64,000 bases of DNA from UBA10438 sp044238605 (GTDB lineage: Bacteria > Bacteroidota > Ignavibacteria > Kapaibacteriales > Kapaibacteriaceae): contig JBIICY010000002.1 in NCBI GenBank assembly GCA_044238605.1, positions 1-64,000 of the forward strand. The letters run 5' to 3'. The position numbers were made by a program, and so were the translations under genes. This document shows positions 16,669 through 25,819 of this stretch, one piece after another. Numbering within the stretch: position 1 is the stretch's first letter; every line of letters starts with the position of its first letter. The notes below the pieces were generated by a model. That model had not been told where the DNA came from and searched no databases. It saw nothing but the letters and a program-made list of their open reading frames with translations.

Positions 16669-17036
16669 GCCGAACCCTCCTCACGGATGAACCATGCACG
16701 GACGATCTTACCGTCTCTGCATTCATATGTTGCAACGGCGTGCACTAGGCCTGCTGAACTCAAACCAGAGACTTCCTCTTCGTCGATAACAAAGGGGGCG
16801 CATACGATTCGGGAGACAAGTTTGCAGTGCAGATGGGGATGAAGTGTGAACTGTTTGCCGTATCGATCCCGCAGTTCATCAATCCCATTACAAAAAACTT
16901 CGCCGGCCGGTAGCGCAATCAGTTGTATGTCATCGGCGTACACGCGCGCAAACGCCTCGATATCTCGTGCATTGTAGGCATCGAGTTGATCTTGGGCGCA
17001 TTGGGCAGGGGTTCTATCGTGTGCATTGTGAAGCAC
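16665..17036 (-). CDS. NTF2/SnoaL-like (steroid isomerase-fold) protein
   Basis: A small protein of about 123 residues with the NTF2-like cone fold. An N-terminal helix QDQLDAYNARDIEAFARVYADD leads into a beta sheet with ELRDRYGKQFTLHPHLHCKL and ends VATYECRDGKIVRAWFIREEG, as in SnoaL and ketosteroid isomerase-like proteins. Ligand and reaction cannot be assigned. No ATG is available. GTG 17036 was chosen because a TATCTTTG promoter box ends three bases before it, while the alternative TTG 17042 lies inside that box. It sits 19 bases after holA and overlaps the PHP gene by four bases. Confidence 0.7.
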   Translation of the reverse strand: MLHNAHDRTPAQCAQDQLDAYNARDIEAFARVYADDIQLIALPAGEVFCNGIDELRDRYGKQFTLHPHLHCKLVSRIVCAPFVIDEEEVSGLSSAGLVHAVATYECRDGKIVRAWFIREEGSA

Positions 17037-17039
17037 GTG

Positions 17040-17047
17040 CAAAGATA
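17040..17047 (-). promoter_or_regulatory. -7 box TATCTTTG before the NTF2-like gene
   Basis: TATCTTTG on the minus strand ends three bases before GTG 17036, in the 19-base gap after holA. It may provide an internal, leaderless start for the NTF2-PHP-ribH part of the operon. No TTG is seen at the -33 position. Confidence 0.45.
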
Positions 17048-17061
17048 GCCCATTGGGGGCC

Positions 17062-18114
17062 CTATTTACTATCGAGAATGCGACTGAGCAGCGTCTGAAT
17101 TACCAACAATGCTGGTGTAGATGTTGATTTTATCGTGCGTTCGCTCTCCCGAAGCAGGTGCAAGGCACGTTCGATACGGGCAGGCCCGAGGCGGTCAACG
17201 TAGTCAAAGTGTTCGTTGAGCGTCCAAGTCGGTATCCCTGTTTGCTGGGAAATTGCTGCTGAATCACTCAGTGAGCGGGCATCAATCAGGCGGTAGAGCT
17301 GAAGAAAAAACCGTGATAGCATCGCGATGATCGGAAGTTCCTGACTGTCTGATGCCATCATCGACGTTGCGATTTTCATCGCCGCTGAGACATCTGCACG
17401 TCCGATCGCTTTCTGAAGCTCAAAGACGTTGAACTCTCTCGAACTGCCGACAACTGCATGAACATCATCTTCTGTGGCGTGTGTGCGGTCTCCGAGAAAC
17501 AGTTTGAGCTTCTCGAGTTCCATGGACAGATCCCTGAGCGAGCAACCGCAACGCGCGATGAAGTACTCTGGCGCGGCATTGGGCAGAACGATGTTGTCTT
17601 CCGAGGCACGCCGCTGCAGCCATTGCATCGCCTGTGGTTCCTTTAACTGCGGATACTCAGACCATGATGCCTTTTGTATGAGAAGCGGAAATGGATACTT
17701 GAGGCTGTTGATCTTTTTGTTTGCCGCGGCTGCATTTCGCGTAATGCGGGAACCGATACCATCTGCACTGGGTAAAGTTGCCGTAAACAACAGGAACGTT
17801 GTAGCGTTGGGGGAGTTGAGATACTGTGCAAGATTATCAGACGACTTTTTCCCTTTCGAGGCCGACATCTTCTCTGCGCGCCGAACCCAGATAACACGCT
17901 GCTCGGACATCATCGGATATGACCGAGCTATCGAGAGCACCGCATCAAGACTGGTCTGCTCACCGTCAAGAACGTCACAATTCATTCCTGTTGCGTCCAG
18001 CGCGGCTGCGGCGTCGTAGAGCCGCCGCGCGTCGTGCTCAACAAGAAAATCCTCTGCACCAAACAGCAGCAGTACAGGAGGAAACTTCTTCGTAGAAATG
18101 ATCTCGTGTATCAT
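17062..18114 (-). CDS. holA: DNA polymerase III subunit delta (clamp loader)
   Basis: The delta subunit opens the sliding clamp during loading at the replication fork. ATG 18114 gives 350 residues, the usual length. The N-terminal domain shows VLLLFGAEDFLVEHDARRLYDAA, the typical delta opening, followed by a degenerate AAA+ core with RVIWVRRAEKMSASKG and CGCSLRDLSMELEKLKLFLG, and a C-terminal collar domain (FFLQLYRLIDAR, LLRESERTIKS). A longer open frame upstream is an overlap with dppC and has no family similarity. The start overlaps the dppC stop by four bases, an odd operon partner for a replication protein. Confidence 0.9.
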   Translation of the reverse strand: MIHEIISTKKFPPVLLLFGAEDFLVEHDARRLYDAAAALDATGMNCDVLDGEQTSLDAVLSIARSYPMMSEQRVIWVRRAEKMSASKGKKSSDNLAQYLNSPNATTFLLFTATLPSADGIGSRITRNAAAANKKINSLKYPFPLLIQKASWSEYPQLKEPQAMQWLQRRASEDNIVLPNAAPEYFIARCGCSLRDLSMELEKLKLFLGDRTHATEDDVHAVVGSSREFNVFELQKAIGRADVSAAMKIATSMMASDSQELPIIAMLSRFFLQLYRLIDARSLSDSAAISQQTGIPTWTLNEHFDYVDRLGPARIERALHLLRESERTIKSTSTPALLVIQTLLSRILDSK

Positions 18115-19157
18115 CGCTGACTCGTCTTTGGATCGAATGCATCCCGAAGGCCGTCTCCAAACACATTCAGCACAAGCACGCCAACTGCCATAGCAATGCT
18201 CGGAAAGATCGTCATGCCCCAGTTTGTGCCAAGCGCGATGTACCCGTAGCCGTCTTTGATCATCTGGCCCCATGATGGGGTAGGGGGCTGCACGCCAAGT
18301 CCGATAAAACTCAACGAGGCCTCGGCAATGATAGCCGTTGCAAAACCTGCAGACGAAAGCACGATGATCGGTCCAATGGCGTTAAGAAGCATGTGCCGAA
18401 AAATCGTTCGAAATGTCCCGAATCCAAGTGCCCGTGTTGCCTCGATGTATTCCTGCTCCCGGATCGTAAAGAACTGGCCACGAACAATACGTGCGATGTC
18501 TACCCAGGATGAGATACCAATCGCTACAAATGTCTGCCAGTATCCTTTGCCCAGCAAAACACTGAAAGCCACAACGAGCAGGATCGTTGGGAATGACCAC
18601 ACAACATTAACGAGCCACATGATTCCATCGTCAACCCGTCCCCGGTAGTATCCAGCAATTGCGCCGAGGAATACACCGATAAGCAGAGCTATCGACTCCG
18701 AAATCAATCCAACGCTCAGGGAAACCCGCATTCCGTAGATAAGTCTCGTAAAAATGTCGCGTCCAAATCTGTCGGTGCCAAGCCAAAAGGTTGGCCGTGC
18801 CACAAAGTCCTCGGCTCCGCTGCCTAGCAGTGCAGATCGTGCAATCACGTAGGCTTCGCCTGCAGGATCGTGGTAGTACACACTGTCGCCTCGAACCTGA
18901 TAATCGCGCACCGCAACGATCGAAGGAGACTCGGAGTCTGAAGGATTGATCTTATAGAAAATCAGTCCAGTAAACCCTGCTGGCTTAACGCTGTATTCGA
19001 GCACCTGCGTTGTTGGGTCGAACGGCGTGATCCATGGAGCGCAGAGTGCGGCAAAAATCATGATAAGGAGCACGGCCATGGCCACAACGGCTCCCTTATT
19101 CTTCTTCAGGCGCTTCCATGCCACGCGGGAAGGGCTTTCGGCGCGAAATGTTGTCAT
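18111..19157 (-). CDS. Peptide/nickel-type ABC transporter permease, DppC family
   Basis: A 348-residue inner-membrane permease of the dipeptide/oligopeptide class. The N-terminal segment before the first helix holds SRVAWKRLKKNKGAVVA, typical of OppC_N. Six hydrophobic segments follow, and the EAA loop that docks the ATPase is visible as EATRALGFGTFRTIFRHMLLNAIGPI. A periplasmic insert of about 70 residues lies between the first helix and the conserved FWLGTDRFGRDIFTRLIYGMR. It pairs with the DppB-type permease whose stop it overlaps by four bases. No ATPase or solute-binding protein is nearby, so those parts must be encoded elsewhere and the substrate is unknown. Confidence 0.92.
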   Translation of the reverse strand: MTTFRAESPSRVAWKRLKKNKGAVVAMAVLLIMIFAALCAPWITPFDPTTQVLEYSVKPAGFTGLIFYKINPSDSESPSIVAVRDYQVRGDSVYYHDPAGEAYVIARSALLGSGAEDFVARPTFWLGTDRFGRDIFTRLIYGMRVSLSVGLISESIALLIGVFLGAIAGYYRGRVDDGIMWLVNVVWSFPTILLVVAFSVLLGKGYWQTFVAIGISSWVDIARIVRGQFFTIREQEYIEATRALGFGTFRTIFRHMLLNAIGPIIVLSSAGFATAIIAEASLSFIGLGVQPPTPSWGQMIKDGYGYIALGTNWGMTIFPSIAMAVGVLVLNVFGDGLRDAFDPKTSQR

Positions 19158-20074
19158 GATATACGCACCTTCGGATCTATGTACCCATAAAGGATGTCTG
19201 CTACCGTGTTAACAGCAACAAAAATCACTGCCGTAAACAACACGGTGCCCTGTATCATGGGATAATCCAGTTTTTCAATGGCATTAAACGCGGCAAGGCC
19301 GATTCCAGGCCAGTTGAAGATAAACTCTATGAAGTATGTGCCTGCTAGAAGTCCAGCAAACCACGCACTCACCGTCGTAACAACTGGATTAAGCGCATTA
19401 CGGAGTGCATGCTTGACGAAGACAGCGGAAGTCGAAAGCCCCTTGGCACGGGCTGTTCTTACATAGTCCTGCCCCAGAACTTCGAGCATGCTCGACCGAG
19501 TTACGCGCGCAATGATGGCCAAGGGGCGAATTGCGAGCGTAACCATGGGGAGAACCAGATACTCAATGCCTCGATCTACATAGCCACTGATCGGGAACCA
19601 CTCGAGAACAACCCCAAAGAGTAGCACGAGCAGAAGTCCAACAACGAAGGCTGGCAACGAGATGCCGAGGAGCGAAACCGACATCATCGTGCTGTCAACC
19701 CATGAGTTTGGCTTCCAAGCGGCCACGACGCCTATAAGGATGCCAAGAACTGTTGCAATGAGAATGGAGGTTGTTGCCAGCAGTGCTGTTGCTGGGAGTC
19801 TCTCCATGATGGTTTCGGACACAGGACGCTGCGAAGCAATAGATCTGCCAAGGTCACCTTTGGTTAGATGAACCATGTAGGTGCCAACCTGATGATAAAG
19901 AGGCTTATCTAATCCCAGCTGCTCGCGAAGAGCCGCAACCGATGCAGAGTCGGCTCGCTGTCCGAGCAGAACTCTTGCAGGGTCGCCGGGCGGCCGAATA
20001 AAGAACGTTACAACCACAACTCCGAGAAGCACAAGCAGGGTGTAGACGATCTTGCGTACGATGAACGGTATCAT
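19154..20074 (-). CDS. Peptide/nickel-type ABC transporter permease, DppB family
   Basis: A 306-residue inner-membrane permease with six hydrophobic segments. Characteristic regions are FIRPPGDPARVLLGQRAD after the first helix, LREQLGLDKPLYHQ, the GDLGRSIASQRPVSETI segment and the EAA loop YVRTARAKGLSTSAVFVKHALRNALNP, ending PKVRIS. It forms a heterodimer with the DppC-type product. The start at ATG 20074 overlaps the murI stop by four bases. With glutamate racemase directly upstream, recycling of cell-wall peptides is a possible role, but this is inference from position only. Confidence 0.92.
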   Translation of the reverse strand: MIPFIVRKIVYTLLVLLGVVVVTFFIRPPGDPARVLLGQRADSASVAALREQLGLDKPLYHQVGTYMVHLTKGDLGRSIASQRPVSETIMERLPATALLATTSILIATVLGILIGVVAAWKPNSWVDSTMMSVSLLGISLPAFVVGLLLVLLFGVVLEWFPISGYVDRGIEYLVLPMVTLAIRPLAIIARVTRSSMLEVLGQDYVRTARAKGLSTSAVFVKHALRNALNPVVTTVSAWFAGLLAGTYFIEFIFNWPGIGLAAFNAIEKLDYPMIQGTVLFTAVIFVAVNTVADILYGYIDPKVRIS

Positions 20075-20898
20075 GGTTGACCCTTGTCGTCGAGCACGTG
20101 GTCGATAGAAACTCGCTCCGGCTGACCAACACTGAATCCAAGAAATCGCTCTGCGAGATCCGTAAATGCCGGAGTCTGATCGGTTACAAACATCGAAATG
20201 TTGATTTGTGTGTGTGTCCCTTCAGCCGGCTTTACTAGGGCACGTGCATCATTGGCAGCGCATTCACCGCAGTCAATAAGTGTGCAATTCGGCATTAACT
20301 CAGCCAGTACCTTAGCGAGCATTGGATAATGCGTGCAGCCAAGTACCATAGTATCTATGTTGCTCTCCCGAAGCGGTCGCGTGTATTCCTCTGCGATTAA
20401 TCTGGTAGCTGGCGTATCAAGCCAGCCTTCTTCGACAAGCGGCACGAACAAGGGGCATGCAACGCTGTAAATCGATGGGGTGGTAGGAGCAGCATATGCT
20501 GTAATGGAATGCTCGTATGCCTTTGATGCAATGGTGGCACGAGTTCCGATTACCCCTATGCATGCGTTGGTTGTTGCTTCCACAGCTTTTCGTGCCGCCG
20601 GCTCGATAACGCCGATCACTGGAACGGGGAGCTCCTGCTGCAGCACCTGAAGTGCTAGTGCAGATGCAGTGTTGCAGGCAACAACGATGAGCTTTACATC
20701 GTGCTGTCGCAGGAATGCGGCGCATTGCCGAGCATACAACTGCACCGTATCTGGAGATTTGTTTCCGTAGGGAACACGGGCAGTATCTCCTAGATAGATG
20801 AACCGTTCTCCGGGCATAAGACGAACGAGATGCTTCAGGACAGTAAGGCCGCCGATGCCCGAGTCGAAGACGCCAATTGGTCTGTTATCGTAAATCAT
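20071..20898 (-). CDS. murI: Glutamate racemase
   Basis: The enzyme makes D-glutamate for peptidoglycan without a cofactor. ATG 20898 gives 275 residues, typical in length. Both catalytic cysteines are visible, in VVACNTASALA (about residue 72) and LGCTHYPML (about 184), together with the opening IGVFDSGIGGLTVL and the YLGDTARVPYGNKS loop. A TTG three codons upstream is possible, but the ATG lies six bases after a TATCTTTG box and has no Shine-Dalgarno sequence, so a leaderless start is favoured. It is the first gene of the run murI-dppB-dppC-holA. Confidence 0.95.
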   Translation of the reverse strand: MIYDNRPIGVFDSGIGGLTVLKHLVRLMPGERFIYLGDTARVPYGNKSPDTVQLYARQCAAFLRQHDVKLIVVACNTASALALQVLQQELPVPVIGVIEPAARKAVEATTNACIGVIGTRATIASKAYEHSITAYAAPTTPSIYSVACPLFVPLVEEGWLDTPATRLIAEEYTRPLRESNIDTMVLGCTHYPMLAKVLAELMPNCTLIDCGECAANDARALVKPAEGTHTQINISMFVTDQTPAFTDLAERFLGFSVGQPERVSIDHVLDDKGQP

Positions 20899-20904
20899 TC
20901 TTGG

Positions 20905-20912
20905 CAAAGATA
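20905..20912 (-). promoter_or_regulatory. -7 box TATCTTTG of murI
   Basis: TATCTTTG on the minus strand ends six bases before ATG 20898, matching TAnnTTTG. The -33 position is weak. The predicted transcript would start at or beside the start codon. Confidence 0.5.
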
Positions 20913-20944
20913 GAATCTCATTTCATCGTAGGCACAGACTATGT

Positions 20945-22486
20945 ATGTTCGAACCCGTGAAGTTTACCCTGCGAGCCAAGTTGGCGCTTATGTACGGCAC
21001 CCTCGTTGCCCTGACGATGGTCTCCTTTGCCGTCATAGCATATATCACCGTCAGCAACGAGCTGATGGCAAACCTTGATGCATCGCTTACCAGAGCCAGC
21101 AGCTCGCTGCTTGCTGTGTTGAAGAAGGAACAGTCTACTGCCAAGAAACCCCTGATTCCCCGGCGTGTTCGTGAGGGCAATCGCTCGGCGCAGCGCAGGG
21201 ACCGACTTAAGCTTCCAATCTTAGACGGTAGCGGTTCGGCAGAATTCGTTGGGCCGGTTCTGCCGGCAGACAGTGCCATGATCGAAGATCCTGTATGGTC
21301 TGCGGTCTATGAACACATGCTGCTGAATTCATCGAATTACATTCTTCAGGTAGCCGACAACAGCGGGCTGATCGTTTGGAGGTCTGAAAATCTTACGCGC
21401 GACAGTCTACCGACCATTGCTAAGTACGAGGCCGAGGGAGCCCGTGTTGACGAGGGGAAGTTGCTCTCGCATTATTGGTTACGGGGCGAACGCCACCGCA
21501 TCGTGATGATGCGCAGTGATCTTGCCAACGTTACAGCTGCATACCCGCTTTCTGAGATTGATGCCACCCTGCGACGGCTGTTTTCGATGATGTTGTATGC
21601 ACTTCCGCTGGTGCTTATTGCATCGGTTTGGACTGGATGGTTTATCGCCGGACGGTCGCTTCGACCTGTTGATGATATCGTTCGGCTGGCGCGTCAGATA
21701 ACGGCCAGTAATCTAGAGCAGCGTCTTACGCCGCCGAGCAACAATGATGAGATCGGCCGACTCGTCGACACGCTCAATGAGATGATCGCGCGTCTCGAGA
21801 CATCTTTTACACAGGTAAAGCAGTTTACGTCAGATGCATCACATGAGCTAAAGACTCCACTGGCAATCCTCATGGGTGAGCTTGAAGTAGCTCTGCGCCG
21901 TCCGATGAGCGAAGGGGAATACAAAGCAACACTGGCCAGCTGCCTTGAGGAAGTAGAACGTCTCACACATGTAGTGCAGGGTCTGTTGGAGCTAAGCCGA
22001 GCTGAAACCGGGCAATCAATCATTGAGCGAAAACCCGTGCGGTTAAGCATGCTGGTTGCTGACGTCTGCGATGATGTTCTGCTTATTGCAGAAACGAAAC
22101 ATGTTGAGTTGTCTACCGACCTACAGCCAGACATCCAGATCATTGGTGACAAGGTCCGATTGCACCAAGCGGTGCTCAACGTGGTTGAAAATGCCGTGAA
22201 GTACACCCCGTCCGGTGGATCGGTGCGAGTAGAGCTCAGGCGCGTAGAAGATGAGATCCGATTGTTTGTCAGTGATACAGGAATCGGAATTGCCCAGGAA
22301 CACATTCCGTTTCTGTTCGACAGATTCTATCGAGTCGATAAAGCACGGTCAAAGAATATTCACGGCACAGGACTCGGACTTGCAATCGTAAAGTGGATCG
22401 TGGATGTTCACTATGGAACGATCAAGGTGGTCTCAACAGAAGGTGTAGGCACTTCAATGCAAATCACATTCCCTTCTGCTCCGTAA
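20945..22486 (+). CDS. Sensor histidine kinase
   Basis: A 513-residue membrane-bound sensor kinase. The order is a first transmembrane helix (about 14-36), a periplasmic sensor of about 170 residues, a second helix (about 217-240), a HAMP domain (RPVDDIVRLARQI to LNEMIARLE), a HisKA domain with the phospho-accepting His300 in SHELKTPLAIL, the N box VVENAVKYT, the G1 box DTGIGI, the F box PFLFDRFYR and the G2 box GTGLGLAIVKW. No response regulator is adjacent, so this is an orphan kinase. Sequence alone does not reveal the stimulus. It is divergent from murI, which might hint at envelope sensing, but that is speculation. Confidence 0.93.
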   Translation: MFEPVKFTLRAKLALMYGTLVALTMVSFAVIAYITVSNELMANLDASLTRASSSLLAVLKKEQSTAKKPLIPRRVREGNRSAQRRDRLKLPILDGSGSAEFVGPVLPADSAMIEDPVWSAVYEHMLLNSSNYILQVADNSGLIVWRSENLTRDSLPTIAKYEAEGARVDEGKLLSHYWLRGERHRIVMMRSDLANVTAAYPLSEIDATLRRLFSMMLYALPLVLIASVWTGWFIAGRSLRPVDDIVRLARQITASNLEQRLTPPSNNDEIGRLVDTLNEMIARLETSFTQVKQFTSDASHELKTPLAILMGELEVALRRPMSEGEYKATLASCLEEVERLTHVVQGLLELSRAETGQSIIERKPVRLSMLVADVCDDVLLIAETKHVELSTDLQPDIQIIGDKVRLHQAVLNVVENAVKYTPSGGSVRVELRRVEDEIRLFVSDTGIGIAQEHIPFLFDRFYRVDKARSKNIHGTGLGLAIVKWIVDVHYGTIKVVSTEGVGTSMQITFPSAP

Positions 22487-22520
22487 GTTTGCCGATCGTT
22501 TCATACCAGAACTACACTCC

Positions 22521-25500
22521 ATGTTTGAACCATTGCCGGACGTTCTTTCCTACCCAAAGCTCGAAGAATCAGTTCTTGACTATTGGGAGCGCAACAATGT
22601 TTTCGAGCGCTCGCAACAAGCTCGAGAGGGCGCCAGCACGTTTTCGTTTTTTGAAGGCCCACCTACAGTTAATGGTAAGCCGGGTATTCACCATGTTCTT
22701 GCGCGCACCATCAAGGACTCGATTTGCAGGTACAAGCACCTGAGAGGCTACCTCGTGCGCCGTCAGGCAGGATGGGACACACATGGGCTCCCGGTCGAGT
22801 TAAGTGCCGAAAAGGAACTTGGCATCACCGACAAGTCACAGATCGAAGTACTTGGTGTTGAGAAGTTCAATGCCGCATGTAAGGATATTGTCTACCGTAA
22901 CATCTCGATGGACAATGGCTGGCGCACGCTAACGCGACGAATGGGGCATTGGCTGGATCTTGATCATGCATACATCACCTGTACCAATGAGTACATCGAG
23001 TCAGTATGGTGGGCACTGAAACAGTACTTCGACAAGGGGCTTATCTACAAGGGCTATAAGGTTGTACCGCAGTCTCCGACGCTTGGCACGCCCCTTTCCT
23101 CACATGAGCTATCGCAGAATTACAAAGAGGTAAAAGACGCAAATGTCTACCTCAAGCTGCGCCTAGTATCCTCGCCGGTTGCTGCACTGGAAGGTGCGTC
23201 GATCATCGTCTGGACGACTACTCCGTGGACGTTGTTTGCGAACGTGGCTCTTGCTGTGGGGCCAGAGATCACCTATGCACTTGTGCGCAATACGCGCATT
23301 GTGTCTGAACAGCCTGTAGACGAAACACTTCTGCTCGCTGAAAGCAGACTCGGGATTCTCGATGGGGAGTATGAAGTGCTTGGCCACTACAAAGGATCAG
23401 AGATAGTTGGTTCGGAGTATGAGCAGATCTTTACCGACATTTCTCTAGATGCTCAGCAACACCCCAATGTGCTGCATGTGCTCCCGGGCGCGTTTGTTAC
23501 GACAAGCGACGGTTCGGGAGTGGTGCACATTGCTCCTGCATTTGGTCAGGATGACTTTGAGTTATCAAAGCAGCACAATCTGCCGGTTCCGCAGCCGGTA
23601 ACGGCAGATGGCCACTTCACAAGTGACATCACGGAGTTTGCTGGCCGTGCGGTAAAGACGTTTACATATGCTGATCACAAGGAAGATGGTGCAGATAGAG
23701 ATATTGTAAAGACACTCAAGATTGGGAACAAAGTCTACAAGGCCTCGTTCGACTATCTACACAGTTATCCGCACTGCTGGCGAACTGACAATCCAGTAAT
23801 CTATTATGCCCGTGACTCATGGTTCATCAAGTCGCCGCAGTATCGCGATCAACTCGTTGAGCTGAATAAACTCATCAACTGGTATCCACCTGAGATCGGT
23901 GAGGGCAGATTTGGGAATTGGCTTGAGGAAGTCAAGGAATGGTCGATATCCCGAGACCGTTATTGGGGCTCGCCGCTTCCAATATGGATCAGCGAGGACG
24001 GAACAGACATGTTTGCTGTTGGCTCTATACAAGAGCTTTCAACTGGCCTTTACGAAGCAGAGAACGGAGAGCTGATCCCTGTGGCATCATGCGGCAAAGA
24101 CATTGATCTTCACAGGCCGTTCGTTGACAAAGTTGTGTTTGTAAAAGATGGTAGGAAGTATCGGCGAACGCGCGAAGTAGTAGACGTATGGTTCGATTCT
24201 GGCAGCATGCCATTTGCTCAGTTCCATTACCCGTTTGAAAACAAGGAGCTCTTTGAGCAATCCTTCCCGGCTGATTTTATCGCGGAAGGAATTGATCAAA
24301 CTCGAGGCTGGTTCTACACGCTTCACAACATTTCTACGGCATTGTTCGGCAAACCAGCCTATCGTAATGTGGTTGTGAACGACCTTGTGCTAGACAAGCG
24401 CGGGCAAAAAATGTCGAAGTCAAAGGGGAATACCGTAGACCCGTTCGACGTTATGGATCGCTTTGGAAGCGACGCTGTACGTTGGTTTCTGATGTCGTCA
24501 TCACCAGTCCATAAGCCAAAACTGTGGAACGAAGATGACATCGCTAAGACCGTGATTGCAGACTTCTTCCGCTCGTTTACGAATACATTTGAGTTCTTTG
24601 TTCTTTACGCGAACGTTGACGGTTTTTCTCTTGACGACGAACGCATTAGCGTACAGGACAGACCCGAAATTGATCGGTGGATTGTGTCGCGACTGCACAC
24701 AACGATCAAGCAGTACATGGAAGCAATGGACTCCTATGATCTAACGAAGGGATGTCGGATAGTACAAGAGTTTGTAATCGAAGATGTATCGAACTGGTAT
24801 GTACGAAGGAACCGCCGACGCTTCTGGAAGGGCGAGTATGACGCTGATAAGCGCGCTGCGTTTCAAACGTTGCATGAAGTATTGCTGCGTGTTGCAGAGA
24901 TGATAGCGCCGGTTGCACCATTTTTGTCGGAATCGATTTTCCTTCGCTTACAGCCAACACTTAACCAATTGAGTGTTCATTGTATTATATTGCAATCGTG
25001 CGATGATTCAGTAATCGATAACGATCTTGAGAATCGCATGAAGCAAGCACAAGGAATTGTTTCGCTTGCACGTTCTTTGAGAGAGAAGGCGAAGATCAAA
25101 ACACGACAGCCGCTGCGTCGAATTCTTCTTCCTGTTGACAGCCCAGCGATGAGGCGACAACTGCAAACAGTTGAAGACATCATCAAAGAGGAAATCAACG
25201 TTAAAGAAATCGAGTATGTTTCAGACGATACGAACATTGTTCGACGTAGTGCAAAGCCAAACTTTAAGATTATTGGAAAGAAGTACGGTGATGGCACTCA
25301 GTTGGTAGCGCAAGCAATCAAGACATTGACACATGACATGGTGCGGAAGCTTGAGCAGACGTCAGTTCTCGCACTGACGATTGACGACAAAACCGTTCAG
25401 ATCGATTTTGAAGATGTCGAGATAATCAGCGAAGACATAGAAGGCTGGTTGGTTGCAAGCGATAGTGGTTTGACAGTTGCGCTCGATACCGAGTTAGATG

Positions 25501-25760
25501 AACACCTCATACGAGAGGGACTAGCTCGTGAGTTCGTAAGTCGCCTTCAGAAAATCCGCAAAGAGTCAGGCTATGAAGTCACAGATCGAGTTGCTGTTCT
25601 ATATCATGCAGACGACGAGACCAGTGCAGCGCTTGAATCAATGCGGTCATATATAGGAATGGAAACGCTGGCGGAGTCGCTCGAGCGGGGGGAACAGCCT
25701 CTAGGGGTTGATCTCGAGATAAACGGGCGTCACGTCAACGTACGCGTTCAGCGTGTTTGA
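22521..25760 (+). CDS. ileS: Isoleucyl-tRNA synthetase
   Basis: A class I aminoacyl-tRNA synthetase of 1079 residues charging tRNA-Ile. The HIGH-type motif appears as GIHH in PPTVNGKPGIHHVLART (about 50-66), and KMSKSKGN lies near residue 630. The editing (CP1) domain carries IVWTTTPWTLFANVALAV. The catalytic core has FIAEGIDQTRGWFYTLH, the form found in the long, eukaryote-like IleS type common in Bacteroidota. The C-terminal anticodon-binding region has YVRRNRRRFWKGE and no clear zinc-binding cysteine cluster. In related bacteria ileS is followed by dksA and lspA, as it is here. Confidence 0.97.
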   Translation: MFEPLPDVLSYPKLEESVLDYWERNNVFERSQQAREGASTFSFFEGPPTVNGKPGIHHVLARTIKDSICRYKHLRGYLVRRQAGWDTHGLPVELSAEKELGITDKSQIEVLGVEKFNAACKDIVYRNISMDNGWRTLTRRMGHWLDLDHAYITCTNEYIESVWWALKQYFDKGLIYKGYKVVPQSPTLGTPLSSHELSQNYKEVKDANVYLKLRLVSSPVAALEGASIIVWTTTPWTLFANVALAVGPEITYALVRNTRIVSEQPVDETLLLAESRLGILDGEYEVLGHYKGSEIVGSEYEQIFTDISLDAQQHPNVLHVLPGAFVTTSDGSGVVHIAPAFGQDDFELSKQHNLPVPQPVTADGHFTSDITEFAGRAVKTFTYADHKEDGADRDIVKTLKIGNKVYKASFDYLHSYPHCWRTDNPVIYYARDSWFIKSPQYRDQLVELNKLINWYPPEIGEGRFGNWLEEVKEWSISRDRYWGSPLPIWISEDGTDMFAVGSIQELSTGLYEAENGELIPVASCGKDIDLHRPFVDKVVFVKDGRKYRRTREVVDVWFDSGSMPFAQFHYPFENKELFEQSFPADFIAEGIDQTRGWFYTLHNISTALFGKPAYRNVVVNDLVLDKRGQKMSKSKGNTVDPFDVMDRFGSDAVRWFLMSSSPVHKPKLWNEDDIAKTVIADFFRSFTNTFEFFVLYANVDGFSLDDERISVQDRPEIDRWIVSRLHTTIKQYMEAMDSYDLTKGCRIVQEFVIEDVSNWYVRRNRRRFWKGEYDADKRAAFQTLHEVLLRVAEMIAPVAPFLSESIFLRLQPTLNQLSVHCIILQSCDDSVIDNDLENRMKQAQGIVSLARSLREKAKIKTRQPLRRILLPVDSPAMRRQLQTVEDIIKEEINVKEIEYVSDDTNIVRRSAKPNFKIIGKKYGDGTQLVAQAIKTLTHDMVRKLEQTSVLALTIDDKTVQIDFEDVEIISEDIEGWLVASDSGLTVALDTELDEHLIREGLAREFVSRLQKIRKESGYEVTDRVAVLYHADDETSAALESMRSYIGMETLAESLERGEQPLGVDLEINGRHVNVRVQRV

Positions 25761-25765
25761 TGATG

Positions 25766-25784
25766 GTGCGTCAAGGTGGCGCAC
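25766..25784 (+). terminator. Possible weak terminator after ileS
   Basis: GTGCG and CGCAC form a five-base stem around a nine-base loop six bases after the ileS stop, followed by GCGTTTT and, further on, a seven-T run. The stem is short, so it may attenuate rather than stop transcription into the next gene. Confidence 0.3.
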
Positions 25785-25819
25785 GCGTTTTCATGTTTCA
25801 CTTTTTTTGAGGTACTCTC

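Noticed and set aside
21694..22305. 203-codon minus-strand frame inside the histidine kinase gene
   Set aside because: Its Ser/Arg/Thr-rich composition is typical of antisense frames, and the plus strand has every kinase box.
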